Positions 1 to 8,961 of a stretch of 64,000 bases of DNA are shown in pieces. The translations under genes and the position numbers were made by a program. Source of the DNA: Burkholderiales bacterium (GTDB lineage: Bacteria; Pseudomonadota; Gammaproteobacteria; Burkholderiales; Ga0077523). Under the pieces are notes generated by a model. That model was not told where the DNA came from, made no database searches, and worked only from the letters and a program-made list of their open reading frames with translations. The stretch is taken from contig JAIEQG010000045.1 of NCBI GenBank assembly GCA_019747905.1, positions 25,327 through 89,326 of the forward strand. The letters run 5' to 3'. The first letter of the stretch is position 1. Every line of letters starts with the position of its first letter.

Positions 1-1
1 G

Positions 2-1267
2 ACCCAGCACATCACCGACGCCGGGTTCTGGCAGCGCATCGACGAAATTCCCCAGCACCTGTTCTGGAGCGTTCGGCAGTCGCTCAAGGCGCAGATGCTC
101 TACCTGGTACGCCATCGCATCTCGCGCCAGCACTTCCGCAACAACGGCTCGGAAGCGCACCTCGACCGCCTGCTCAAGTTCACCGACCCGGCGAATCCGA
201 ACGTGCTGACGATCGGTTTCGCACGCCGGTTCGCCACCTACAAGCGCGCGGCACTGCTGTTCGAGAACCTCGACCTGCTGCGCCAGATCGTCTGCAACGA
301 CGAGCGCCCGGTGCTGTTCATCTTCGCCGGCAAGGCCCACCCGGCGGACGTGCCCGGCCAGGACCTGATCCGTCGCATCAACCAGATCTCGCGCATGCAG
401 GAGTTCGAAGGGCGTGTTCTGCTGGTGGAGAACTACGACCTGCGCCTCGCGCGCCGACTCGTCTCCGGCGTCGACGTGTGGCTCAACAACCCGGTCTTTC
501 CGCTCGAAGCGAGCGGCACCTCCGGCATGAAGGCCGGCATCAACGGCGTGCTGAACCTTTCGGTGAGCGACGGCTGGTGGGACGAGGGCTACGACGGCAA
601 GAACGGCTGGGCCATCAAGCCGGTTTCCGAATCCCTCGACGAGCACCGGCGCAACTTCGAGGAATCGAAGACGCTCTACGAACTGCTGCAGGACCACGTC
701 ATTCCCAGCTACTACTCGCGCAACGAGATGGGCTTCTCACCCGAGTGGGTGAAGATGGCGAAGCATTCGATCGCGACCCTGCTGCCGCGTTTCAACTCCA
801 CCCGCATGGTGAACGAGTACGTCGCCAAGTTCTACCTGCCGGCGACGCGCCAGTGGCGCCGGCACAGCGAGAGCGACTACGCCAATGCGCGCCGGCTGGC
901 CGAATGGAAAACCCACATCCGCCAGTGCTGGGGCAACCTGCGTCTACGGCGGCTGGACGCCGCACCGCGCCGCATCGCCTTCGGCGAAGGCATCCGCCTC
1001 GAAGTGGCCGTGTTCCTGGACGGGATGAAACCCGAGGACGTGGTGGTCGAACTGGAACTGGCGCGGCGTACCCATCTCGATTCGCAGAAGCGCGTGAGCC
1101 ACTTCCGGTTCGAACCGGACGGCACGGTCACCGACGAGAAGGAACACCGGTTCGCGCTCGCGCTCACCCCCGAGATGTGCGGGCGGCTCGAGTATCGGAT
1201 CCGCGTCTACCCGCACCACGAACTGCTGACCCATCGCCTCGAGCTGGGGATGATGCAGTACCTGTAG
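2..1267 (+). CDS. glgP: Alpha-glucan (glycogen/starch) phosphorylase, C-terminal part; 5' truncated by window edge
   Basis: Open frame continues to window start upstream of ORF 95..1267; motifs GFARRFATYKRA, FAGKAHPAD, EASGTSGMKAGINGVLNLSVSDGWWDEGY typical of GT35 phosphorylases. Confidence 0.88.
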   Translation, partial: TQHITDAGFWQRIDEIPQHLFWSVRQSLKAQMLYLVRHRISRQHFRNNGSEAHLDRLLKFTDPANPNVLTIGFARRFATYKRAALLFENLDLLRQIVCNDERPVLFIFAGKAHPADVPGQDLIRRINQISRMQEFEGRVLLVENYDLRLARRLVSGVDVWLNNPVFPLEASGTSGMKAGINGVLNLSVSDGWWDEGYDGKNGWAIKPVSESLDEHRRNFEESKTLYELLQDHVIPSYYSRNEMGFSPEWVKMAKHSIATLLPRFNSTRMVNEYVAKFYLPATRQWRRHSESDYANARRLAEWKTHIRQCWGNLRLRRLDAAPRRIAFGEGIRLEVAVFLDGMKPEDVVVELELARRTHLDSQKRVSHFRFEPDGTVTDEKEHRFALALTPEMCGRLEYRIRVYPHHELLTHRLELGMMQYL

Positions 1268-1330
1268 CGCCTGCGGACGCGCATCGGCATCCGCCACGAC
1301 GGCGGACGTGCCCTCCGAGATCGCGAGCAT

Positions 1331-2257
1331 TCAGTATCCGGCAGCGCGGTCGACGGCGCCGAGCGGCGGTTCACCGCGTTCGAGGCGCCGCAGATTCGCG
1401 ATCACCTGGGCAGCGGCTTCCGAGGCGAGAGTCACGGCAGCGACGTGGGGTGTGACGATCACCCGCGGGTGCCGCCAGTACGGATGATCCCCGGACAGGG
1501 GTTCGTCGTGGAACACGTCCAGCAGCGCTCCGCCGATCTGTCCGCTGTCGAGTGCGGCGACGAGGTCGGCATCGACCACGTGGGCGCCGCGCGCGAGGTT
1601 CACGAGGCAGGCGCCCTTCGGCAGTTTCGCGAACAGGCGCGCATCGAGCATTCCCGTGGTGGCCCGCGTGAGCGGCAGAAAGTTCACCAGCACCGCCGTA
1701 TGCGCAAGGAAACGGTCCAGTTCTTCGGCGTCGTAGCATTTCACGCCGGGAATGCGCTTCGGCGTGCGACTCCAGCCGAGCACCGGATAGCCCAACGCGG
1801 CGATGTGCCGTGCGGCCTCGCTGCCCAGGACGCCGAGCCCCATGACGCCGACGGCGAAATCCTCGGTCGCCGTGGGCGCCAGGGGTTCCCATCGGCGGTC
1901 GCGCTGCAGCAGCGCGTACTCGTGCATGCGGCGATGAAAATGCAACACGCCGTAGGCGGCGTACTCGGCCATCTGCCGGCTCAGCCCGGCATCGAGCAGT
2001 CGCAGCACCGGCACGTCGGGTGGCAGCTGCGGATCGGCCAGGATCGCGTCGACGCCGGCACCGAGCGACAGGATCGCCCGCAAATGGGGAAACCGGGCAT
2101 GCCAACCGGCCGGCGGTTTCCATACAAGCGTGTAGCGGACTGCCGCCGGATCACCGGTCTGTGGCCATACATGGAACGGCAGCGACGGCAGTGCGGCGCG
2201 AATGGCTTCGCGCCAGGGTTCCGGGGCATCGGTGTTGCTGTAGAAGACGAGGCTCAT
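1331..2257 (-). CDS. D-2-hydroxyacid dehydrogenase, glyoxylate/hydroxypyruvate reductase A-like
   Basis: MSLVFYSN start; GVMGLGVLGSEAARHIAALGYPVLGWSR Rossmann motif; LVNLARGAHVVDADLVAAL, DVFHDEPL, PHVAAVT. Confidence 0.88.
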   Translation of the reverse strand: MSLVFYSNTDAPEPWREAIRAALPSLPFHVWPQTGDPAAVRYTLVWKPPAGWHARFPHLRAILSLGAGVDAILADPQLPPDVPVLRLLDAGLSRQMAEYAAYGVLHFHRRMHEYALLQRDRRWEPLAPTATEDFAVGVMGLGVLGSEAARHIAALGYPVLGWSRTPKRIPGVKCYDAEELDRFLAHTAVLVNFLPLTRATTGMLDARLFAKLPKGACLVNLARGAHVVDADLVAALDSGQIGGALLDVFHDEPLSGDHPYWRHPRVIVTPHVAAVTLASEAAAQVIANLRRLERGEPPLGAVDRAAGY

Positions 2258-2347
2258 GCGTGCCGGCAGGGCGTAGGTCGACGCGCGATCATAGGCGAGC
2301 CGCACCGATTGCGGATCGCGCTGGGCACAGCTACCCTCGCGGACTCG

Positions 2348-2596
2348 ATGCGCGAACCCGACCATCACCGCGAGTGGGACGCCGGCGACCTCGGTTGCGG
2401 CGATCTCGTCATCCGGCTGCGTTTCCTGCTGAAGGAGATGCAACCGGGCGAGGTGATCCGGGTGCATGCAACCGATACCGGCGCCCCGCTGGATCTGCCG
2501 GCCTGGTGCCGCATGACGGGTGAGCGGCTGATCGAGCACGACTCGCTGCGCTGCCTGTACTGGATCGAGCGGGCATCCCCGACCACCACTCGCTGA
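2348..2596 (+). CDS. TusA-like sulfur carrier domain protein (CPxP replaced by CGDL)
   Basis: MREPDHHREWDAGDLGCGDLVIRLRFLLKEMQPGEVIRVHATDTGAPLDLPAWCRMTGERL aligns by eye with TusA (Cys position, LxxGxxxxVxxTDxxxxxDxPxWCRxTG). Confidence 0.75.
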   Translation: MREPDHHREWDAGDLGCGDLVIRLRFLLKEMQPGEVIRVHATDTGAPLDLPAWCRMTGERLIEHDSLRCLYWIERASPTTTR

Positions 2597-2621
2597 CCAT
2601 CAAACAAGAGGAGACTCCACC

Positions 2622-2990
2622 ATGCCGGGTACCGGAAAATTCTGTGTAGCGCTCGCCTGCTCCACCGACAACACCGACAAGGCCACGGTCGCGTTCGTCG
2701 TGGCCAACGCCGCTGTCGCCTCGGCCCAGGACACGCTCGTGTTCCTTTCGATCGAAGGCGTGCGCCTGTCGCAGAAGGGTGTAGCCGATGCGATTCACGA
2801 AGAGGGCTTCGCGCCGCTCAAGGAACTCATCGAGAATTTCGTGAAGGCGGGCGGCAAGATCTGGGTCTGCTCGCCGTGCTTCAAGAAACGCAAGCTGGAC
2901 GAGGGCGGTCTGATCGCGGGTGCGACGATCGTTGGCGGAGCCAAGCTCGTGGAGTTCCTGTCCGACGGGACTCCGTGCCTGTCGTATTGA
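2622..2990 (+). CDS. DsrE-family sulfur-relay-like protein
   Basis: 122 aa; TDNTDKATVAFVVANAA, GKIWVCSPCFKKRKLDEGGLIAGATIVGGAKLVEFL; preceded by aagaggaga RBS. Confidence 0.8.
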   Translation: MPGTGKFCVALACSTDNTDKATVAFVVANAAVASAQDTLVFLSIEGVRLSQKGVADAIHEEGFAPLKELIENFVKAGGKIWVCSPCFKKRKLDEGGLIAGATIVGGAKLVEFLSDGTPCLSY

Positions 2991-3010
2991 GCAGCGGAAG
3001 AACCTCTTTC

Positions 3011-3092
3011 AACACGAAGGACGCGAAGGACACGAAGGAACTCGAACGAAAGTCTCCTGGGTTTCCTTCGTGCACTTCGTGTCCTTCGTGTT
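3011..3092. repeat. Dispersed inverted repeat (AACACGAAGGACRCGAAG...), copy 1
   Basis: Left arm 3011..3040 aacacgaaggacgcgaaggacacgaaggaa, right arm 3063..3092 ttccttcgtgcacttcgtgtccttcgtgtt; second copy at 15004..15092. Confidence 0.85.
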
Positions 3093-3110
3093 TCAGGCTT
3101 TGGCCTTTCC

Positions 3111-4643
3111 TTGACTACCTCTTCACTCACGCCGGATGCGAGTTTCGACGGCGGCGATCTCGATTGCGGCAACGGCTTGCTGCTCCTGATCCGCCGCCAC
3201 ATCGACCCGCTGCCGCGCGGGGCGCTGCTGGAAATCCTTTCCACCGAGACTTCGGTGCAGGAGGATCTGCCCGCATGGTGCCGGCTCACGGGCAACGAGT
3301 TCGTGTCGATGGCGCAACGCGAGGGTCGCGAACGGGCCTACCTCGTCTGCAAAGGTGCGTTGGCAGAGCGCGCTCCGACGACGGTGCGGGCACCTCGGGT
3401 TGCGCCGGTTGCACGGCAACCGATACCCGTGAGCAAACCCGATCGCCTGCCGGTGCCGGCCCCCGCACCGGCGATCGCCCCCCTGTCGGTCATGGGCATC
3501 GGCAGTTGGCCGCGGCCGCGCTGGTTGATCCGGGCCCTGCACGAGCGGCTCGAAGGCCGGCTGCCGGAAGCGGAGTTCGAATCGACTGCGGACGATGCCG
3601 TGCGCCTTGCCGTGGACGCCCAGATCCGCGCAGGCGTCGACGTCGTCACGGATGGCGAACAGCGCCGCGACAGCTACGCGAGCTTCGTCGGCGCGCGCCT
3701 GGACAACTGCCAACTCATTCCGCTCACGGACCTGCTGCCGTTGGTGGACGACCCCGAGGAGTTCGCCGAGGAGCTGCGTGCGCTCGACGTCCCGGCAGGG
3801 GAGGTTCGTCATCCCGCCGTGTTCGGGCCGCTCGGGCGCAGTCGTCCGATCGCCTTGCACGAAGCTCGATTCCTCATGACGCTGAGCGACCGCCCGGCGA
3901 AAGTGGCGCTGCCCGGCCCCTACCTCCTCGCGCGCACGCTGTGGCTCGAATGTCTCACCGAGAATGCCTACGCTTCGCGCGATGACATCGCCCGTGACAT
4001 CGTGCGCGTGCTGCGCGAGGAACTCGCCGATCTGCTGGGAGCGGGCGTGGCGTTGGTACAGTTCGATGAACCGGTCCTGTCCGAGGTGGTATTCACCGGG
4101 CCCAAGCAGCGCCGCAGCTTCATGTGCGGAGCGCTATCCGAGAGGGGCGACGCATCCACGGAACTCGCTTTCGCACGCGATCTGGTGAATGCCGTGACGG
4201 CCGGCTTTCCGCGCGAGAGGATCGCTCTGCACATGTGCCGCGGCAACTGGACTCCGGACGAGAGCACCTGTCTCGCCGGAGACTACGCACCGCTGGTACC
4301 GACCTTCGCCGCGATGAACGTCGGGACCTTCTCGCTCGAGCTGTGCACGCCACGCGCCGGCGAGATCGACGTCCTGCGGTCGCTGCCGGACGACCGCCGC
4401 GTGGGCGTCGGCGTGGTGAACCAGAAACACGCGCGCATCGAATCAGTGGACGAGATCGTCGCGAGAGCCGAGACGGCGATCCGGATCTTCGGCCTGGAGC
4501 GCGTGCTGCTGCATCCGGATTGCGGGTTCGCGACATTCGCCGACAATCCCGTGGCGTCCGCGGTCATTGCGGAACAGAAGCTTGCTGCGATCGCGGCGGC
4601 GACGCGCGCGTTGCGCGACAAGTACCGTTTGCCCCCACCCTGA
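3111..4643 (+). CDS. Fusion protein: N-terminal TusA-like domain + Pro/Ala-rich linker + MetE-like (cobalamin-independent methionine synthase C-terminal/core) methyltransferase domain
   Basis: N-term LDCGNGLLLLIRRHIDPLPRGALLEILSTETSVQEDLPAWCRLTGNEF (TusA-like); linker PVSKPDRLPVPAPAPAIAPL; C-term GIGSWPRP, DVVTDGEQRRDS, QFDEPVLSE, LHMCRGNW, SLELCTPRAGE, LHPDCGFAT (candidate Zn ligands HxC, E, C). Start (TTG at 3111) uncertain. Confidence 0.85.
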   Translation: MTTSSLTPDASFDGGDLDCGNGLLLLIRRHIDPLPRGALLEILSTETSVQEDLPAWCRLTGNEFVSMAQREGRERAYLVCKGALAERAPTTVRAPRVAPVARQPIPVSKPDRLPVPAPAPAIAPLSVMGIGSWPRPRWLIRALHERLEGRLPEAEFESTADDAVRLAVDAQIRAGVDVVTDGEQRRDSYASFVGARLDNCQLIPLTDLLPLVDDPEEFAEELRALDVPAGEVRHPAVFGPLGRSRPIALHEARFLMTLSDRPAKVALPGPYLLARTLWLECLTENAYASRDDIARDIVRVLREELADLLGAGVALVQFDEPVLSEVVFTGPKQRRSFMCGALSERGDASTELAFARDLVNAVTAGFPRERIALHMCRGNWTPDESTCLAGDYAPLVPTFAAMNVGTFSLELCTPRAGEIDVLRSLPDDRRVGVGVVNQKHARIESVDEIVARAETAIRIFGLERVLLHPDCGFATFADNPVASAVIAEQKLAAIAAATRALRDKYRLPPP

Positions 4644-4648
4644 CCTTC

Positions 4649-4714
4649 CCCCGGCAGAGCCGGGGGCGGGGAATGTACTACTCTCCTTCCCCCAGCTTCG
4701 CCGGGGGAAGGTCG
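4649..4714. repeat. Paired GC-rich inverted repeat between convergent genes, possible terminator region
   Basis: ccttcccccggcagagccgggggcgggg ... ccttcccccagcttcgccgggggaaggt. Confidence 0.5.
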
Positions 4715-4744
4715 GGATGGAGGCAAATGCGCGCAGATACCGCG

Positions 4745-5752
4745 CTACCACCGGTACCCGAGGCTGAAGATCAGCTGCCGATCGACGCTCTTGCGCTCGG
4801 GCGCCGGATTGCCATCCCAGTCCAGATTGAACAGCAAGGAGGCGAGGATGCCGCTGCGCAGCGGAAACCGCAGACCTGACTGGGTGCGCAGGAAGCTGGT
4901 GCGGATGTCTTCCAGGCTCGCGTAGAGCTGGTTGTTGTTGAACACCTGGATCGCGTCGTCCCACAACCAGCGATCGAAACGCGACCCCAGCCGCAGCGCG
5001 AAGAATCGCTCGTCCGGCGCATCGAAGAAGAGGGCGTTCACGCGGTCCACACCCGCTTCGAGCGCCAGGTTGGTGGGCCGGCCCTCGAAGACCTGGAAGC
5101 CCATCCCGGCGCCGTAGGTGGACCGCAGGCGCAGGTCCTTGAAGCGATCGTGCTCGAACGTCGTGGCACCGTAGCCGTACAGCCGCTCGTCGACGAACCG
5201 GTCGTACTTGAGGCCGACGATGGCGTTCATCTCGGTCTCGACCTTGCTGTCGGTCGCTTCGTTCGCACGTGCCGTGGCGGTCCAACGATTGCGATCGCGC
5301 CGCGCGATCGCTTCGCTGTCGAAGTTGTAGCGGCGCAGGTCGGTATTGCCGTCGGTGTTGGAGATGCCGAGATTGATGCGGCCGGTGAACTGCCAGTCCT
5401 TGTCGCCGAGGCGCCCGGGCTCGAGCGAGGCGACGCGCTTTGCGTCCACCGGGATGGGTGCCGCATCCGGCGCGGTGATCACGCTCGCGCGGCCGGCACT
5501 CACCGCGAGCCGGCCGATGAGCCGCGTGTAGTCCTTCATGAGCACCGTCACGTCACCGTCGGTGACGAGCGACTCCACCTCGTCGGTGTCGATGGTCACG
5601 GTCCCGGCGTAGCTCGTGTCGAGATCCAGCTTGCCGGCGCGAAAACGGCTCACGGTTCCGGTGAGGCGGTCGCCATTCTTCATCACGACGACGTCGGCGA
5701 GGGCGTACGGCACAAGCATCGCACCGACCAACGCCACGCAAAGCCCCGCCAT
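4745..5752 (-). CDS. DUF481 (YdiY-like) outer-membrane beta-barrel protein
   Basis: Signal peptide MAGLCVALVGAMLVPYALA; DVVVMKNGDRLTGTVSRFRAGKLDLDTSYAGTVTID; C-terminal aromatic LGYRW. Confidence 0.85.
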   Translation of the reverse strand: MAGLCVALVGAMLVPYALADVVVMKNGDRLTGTVSRFRAGKLDLDTSYAGTVTIDTDEVESLVTDGDVTVLMKDYTRLIGRLAVSAGRASVITAPDAAPIPVDAKRVASLEPGRLGDKDWQFTGRINLGISNTDGNTDLRRYNFDSEAIARRDRNRWTATARANEATDSKVETEMNAIVGLKYDRFVDERLYGYGATTFEHDRFKDLRLRSTYGAGMGFQVFEGRPTNLALEAGVDRVNALFFDAPDERFFALRLGSRFDRWLWDDAIQVFNNNQLYASLEDIRTSFLRTQSGLRFPLRSGILASLLFNLDWDGNPAPERKSVDRQLIFSLGYRW

Positions 5753-5787
5753 CCCTCGCCGCAACGCTGCTGACAATCCGACGCCTT

Positions 5788-7134
5788 CTAGCGCAACTCG
5801 GCGGCGCCGACTGCCCGGCTCCACAACAGGATACCGTCGCCGTCGTATGCCTCGAACGTCAGTGTACGGTTGCCCTTCGGACCCGCGAGCCGGACCATGC
5901 CGAAACTGCGCTGGGTAACGAGGGTGTCGGGCACGAGGTCGGGATTGCTGCGCTCCAGCCCGTCGGGATTCGCGAAGGCGCCGGCGGTGAGCGGCGACGA
6001 AGTGAACTCGTAGAGCGGGTAGGTACCCTCGCGCGGCAGGCGCAGCAGCTCCGAGAAGTGCCGGTCGCCGGACAGGAAGACGACTCCGGAGATGCGTTGT
6101 TCGCGCAGCCAGTCGCGCAACTTCTGCTGCTCGTCGGGGTAGTTCTGCCAGGTTTCGAATCGGCTGACCCGATTCCAGAACTGCGTGCCCATCGCGACCA
6201 CCTTGAAGGTCGCGTTGGAAGACAGCAGCGCCTGCTTCAGCCACTCGAGCTGCTGCGGGCCGAGCAGCGCTTTGTCCGGTACGTTGGGATAGCGGTTCGG
6301 GTAGCGGTACCAGCGATCGTCGAGCAGGAACAGATCGGCATCGGCCACGCGCACCTGCGTGAACACGCCTGGGACACCCGGCAAGCCGTGGGTCGGATTG
6401 GGCCAGTAGCGTTTGAAGGTGTCGAGCGCTGCACCCTTCAGGACGAACGAGGCATCACCATCGTTGGGGCCGTAGTCGTGGTCGTCCCAGATGGCGAGAT
6501 GCGACGTAGCGCGCCACAGGCGATGCAGTTCCGGCAGCTCGCGATAGGCGCGGTACCGGTCGTTCATCGCTTCGGCGGAGGTCCACTCCGGCTCGCGGAA
6601 ATACACGTTGTCGCCGAGCCACAGCATGACGTCGGGGGCTTGCGCGGCGATCGCGTCGAAGATGCCGTAGCCGCCGCCATAGGGCGTGCCTGGCCGGTCG
6701 AAACGGCCGTCGTTGAGGTACGCGCACGAGCCGACGGCGATGCTCACGGCCGGTGGATCGGTGCGCCACTCCCACAGTGCCTGGGTGCGAAAGGTGCCGA
6801 CGTCGCCCGTGGGCTGGCCGTCGGCCAGCAGCCGGTAGCGATAGCGCGTGCCCGGTTCGAGCCCGGCCAGGCGCAACACCACCGCGAAATCGCGGTCGCG
6901 CGAAGCTTCGGTGTCGATACTGTGCACGGCGGCATTGCCGTCGAGCACCGAGAACTCGACACCGATCCGGCCCGGTCCGCGCTTCTGGGCCCAGAGCGTG
7001 AAGCTGGACTGGTCCGCGAAACCGTGCATCACGGAAAGTTGCTCCGCTGCCGACGGGACGGGCAAGGCGAGCAGTGCCAGTACCAGCATCGGCACCACGC
7101 GGCGGCCCACGGCGACGATCAATCTAGCCGGCAT
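5788..7134 (-). CDS. phoD: PhoD-like alkaline phosphatase/phosphodiesterase
   Basis: Signal peptide; VGSCAYLND, DVMLWLGDNVYFREPEW, WDDHDYGPND, GVVFLSGDRHFSE motifs. Confidence 0.87.
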   Translation of the reverse strand: MPARLIVAVGRRVVPMLVLALLALPVPSAAEQLSVMHGFADQSSFTLWAQKRGPGRIGVEFSVLDGNAAVHSIDTEASRDRDFAVVLRLAGLEPGTRYRYRLLADGQPTGDVGTFRTQALWEWRTDPPAVSIAVGSCAYLNDGRFDRPGTPYGGGYGIFDAIAAQAPDVMLWLGDNVYFREPEWTSAEAMNDRYRAYRELPELHRLWRATSHLAIWDDHDYGPNDGDASFVLKGAALDTFKRYWPNPTHGLPGVPGVFTQVRVADADLFLLDDRWYRYPNRYPNVPDKALLGPQQLEWLKQALLSSNATFKVVAMGTQFWNRVSRFETWQNYPDEQQKLRDWLREQRISGVVFLSGDRHFSELLRLPREGTYPLYEFTSSPLTAGAFANPDGLERSNPDLVPDTLVTQRSFGMVRLAGPKGNRTLTFEAYDGDGILLWSRAVGAAELR

Positions 7135-7999
7135 CCGCGACCGTGCGGCCCGAGGGACAGACGAGCGCGTCCAGGTCGGCGGCGAGCGCGGCCGCTCGGG
7201 CACGCACGCGCTTGCTTTGAGCTTCGTCCATCGCATTGGCGACCCCGACCAGAAGGTCGATCGTCAGGTTGCGATTCGCCTCCACCTGCTCGAGCAGTCC
7301 CGGGGTCCAGTACCGGTCGGGCTCTGCCAGCAGGGACCGCAGCTGCGCCACGCGCTGCGTATCCCTGCTGCGATACTGCAGCGTCCGGACGAGTTCGGAC
7401 TGCCAGCGCGTGCGACTCGCCAGGGTATCCGGGCCGGTCATCCGCAGCTCGCGGCTCCAGGCCTCCACCAGCGGGCGCTGACGCTTGCCGAGCGGGCCGA
7501 TCCACCACTCGATACGCGCTTGCAGGCGCTTCGCGCGCTCGGCCCGGACCGTCGGCTCGGGCACGTCGATCCATCGGTCCCGGTACTTCCGGTTGCCCTT
7601 GTCGAAGCTGCGCTGCAACTCGGCCAGCTGGGCCTCGCTCAAGGAGTGGCTGATCGCCTCCAGGCGCGGCGCAGCGTGGTCCCCCATCACTCGCGCGAAC
7701 TGCTGAAGGTCGGCGAAGCGCATGGCGATACGCTCAGCATTCACGCCGGGCTGGAACTCCTCGCCCACCTCGCGCAGCCATGCCGCATAGCCGGCCAGCT
7801 GGGTGCTGCAGTGCCACTGCTTGAAGTCCACGAGTTGCTGGCCGAGCAGGCGGCTTTGCTGGCGGTCGAGCGACACATAGCTCTCCGCGTACCATACCCC
7901 CATGCGTTCGGCCTGGCCGTAGCTCAACCGGATCGTGCTGCACCCCGCACACAGCAGCGCGATGCCGATCAGTGGAACGAGGATGTGCAAGCGGCGCAT
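7124..7999 (-). CDS. DUF6279-like lipoprotein
   Basis: Lipobox LLCAGCSTIRLSYGQAERMGVWYAESYVSLDRQQSRLL; overlaps the phoD-like start. Confidence 0.75.
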   Translation of the reverse strand: MRRLHILVPLIGIALLCAGCSTIRLSYGQAERMGVWYAESYVSLDRQQSRLLGQQLVDFKQWHCSTQLAGYAAWLREVGEEFQPGVNAERIAMRFADLQQFARVMGDHAAPRLEAISHSLSEAQLAELQRSFDKGNRKYRDRWIDVPEPTVRAERAKRLQARIEWWIGPLGKRQRPLVEAWSRELRMTGPDTLASRTRWQSELVRTLQYRSRDTQRVAQLRSLLAEPDRYWTPGLLEQVEANRNLTIDLLVGVANAMDEAQSKRVRARAAALAADLDALVCPSGRTVADAG

Positions 8000-8038
8000 G
8001 GAACCAGTCCGACCCGTGCTGTTCCGTCCAGGTTCCCG

Positions 8039-8806
8039 TCAGGACAACTGCCCGAACTGGACGCGGGTGTCGTATTCGAACTCGACCTGCCCGCCGACCT
8101 GCTGGGCGTCGAACAACGCCCGCAGCTCGAGCATGCCGGCCTCGTGCCCGGTCTTCGGCACGAAGGACGACGAGCGATGCCGGGCCACCAGGCCGTCCCA
8201 GTCGAAGCGCTGCCGGTTGTCCAGCACGACTTCGGCGTAGCCTTGCGGACCGTAGAACCGCTGCAGCGCCGGCGCATCGACGTTGCGGTGGACGACCTGC
8301 AGATAGTCCGGGCAGTGGCGCACCAGCAGATCCTCGTACCCGCGCAGGAACCGTGTGGCATCGAGGCGACGATCGTTCCAGATCAGCACGACCCACCCGC
8401 CAGGTTTGAGGATGCGGGCGAATTCCTGTCGCGCGCGTTCCCGGTCGAACCAGTGGAACGCCTGGCCCGCGGTCACGAAGTCGACGACGGCGCCCGGCAG
8501 TGTCGTCGCCTCCGCACCGCCGTCGATGCTGCGGAACTGCGGATAGGCGCGCAGGAACTCCTCGCCGGCCGCGCGCATCTCGGCGTTCGGTTCGATGCCG
8601 AACACGCGGTTGCCATGCTCCAGGAACAAGCGGGCGAGCAGACCGGTACCGCTACCGACGTCGGCAACCGCGGCGCGCGGGGTGAAGTCGCAACGTCGCG
8701 CCAGCACGTCGACGAGCTCGGCCGGATAGCCCGGTCGTGCACGCACGTAGTCGGCGACACGATCGGAGAAACGTCCGGTGGGGTTGTGATTGGGCAACGT
8801 CGGCAT
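8039..8806 (-). CDS. Class I SAM-dependent methyltransferase
   Basis: AVADVGSGTGLLARLFLEHGNRVFGIEPNAEM; DFVTAGQAFHWFDRERARQEFARILKPGGWVVLIWN. Confidence 0.87.
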   Translation of the reverse strand: MPTLPNHNPTGRFSDRVADYVRARPGYPAELVDVLARRCDFTPRAAVADVGSGTGLLARLFLEHGNRVFGIEPNAEMRAAGEEFLRAYPQFRSIDGGAEATTLPGAVVDFVTAGQAFHWFDRERARQEFARILKPGGWVVLIWNDRRLDATRFLRGYEDLLVRHCPDYLQVVHRNVDAPALQRFYGPQGYAEVVLDNRQRFDWDGLVARHRSSSFVPKTGHEAGMLELRALFDAQQVGGQVEFEYDTRVQFGQLS

Positions 8807-8961
8807 GGCGCGCTGCGGCGCGGGAATTCGTTGACAGCGTTCTCGAGCGGAACATAGCATACGGCCCCGCTCGCCAATCCTAGGGTTGCGTCGGGCCAGC
8901 GCCGGCAGAAAGAGACTCGGGATGAGGGTCCGTGGCGCGCAACAGCACGAAGGGAGGGGAG

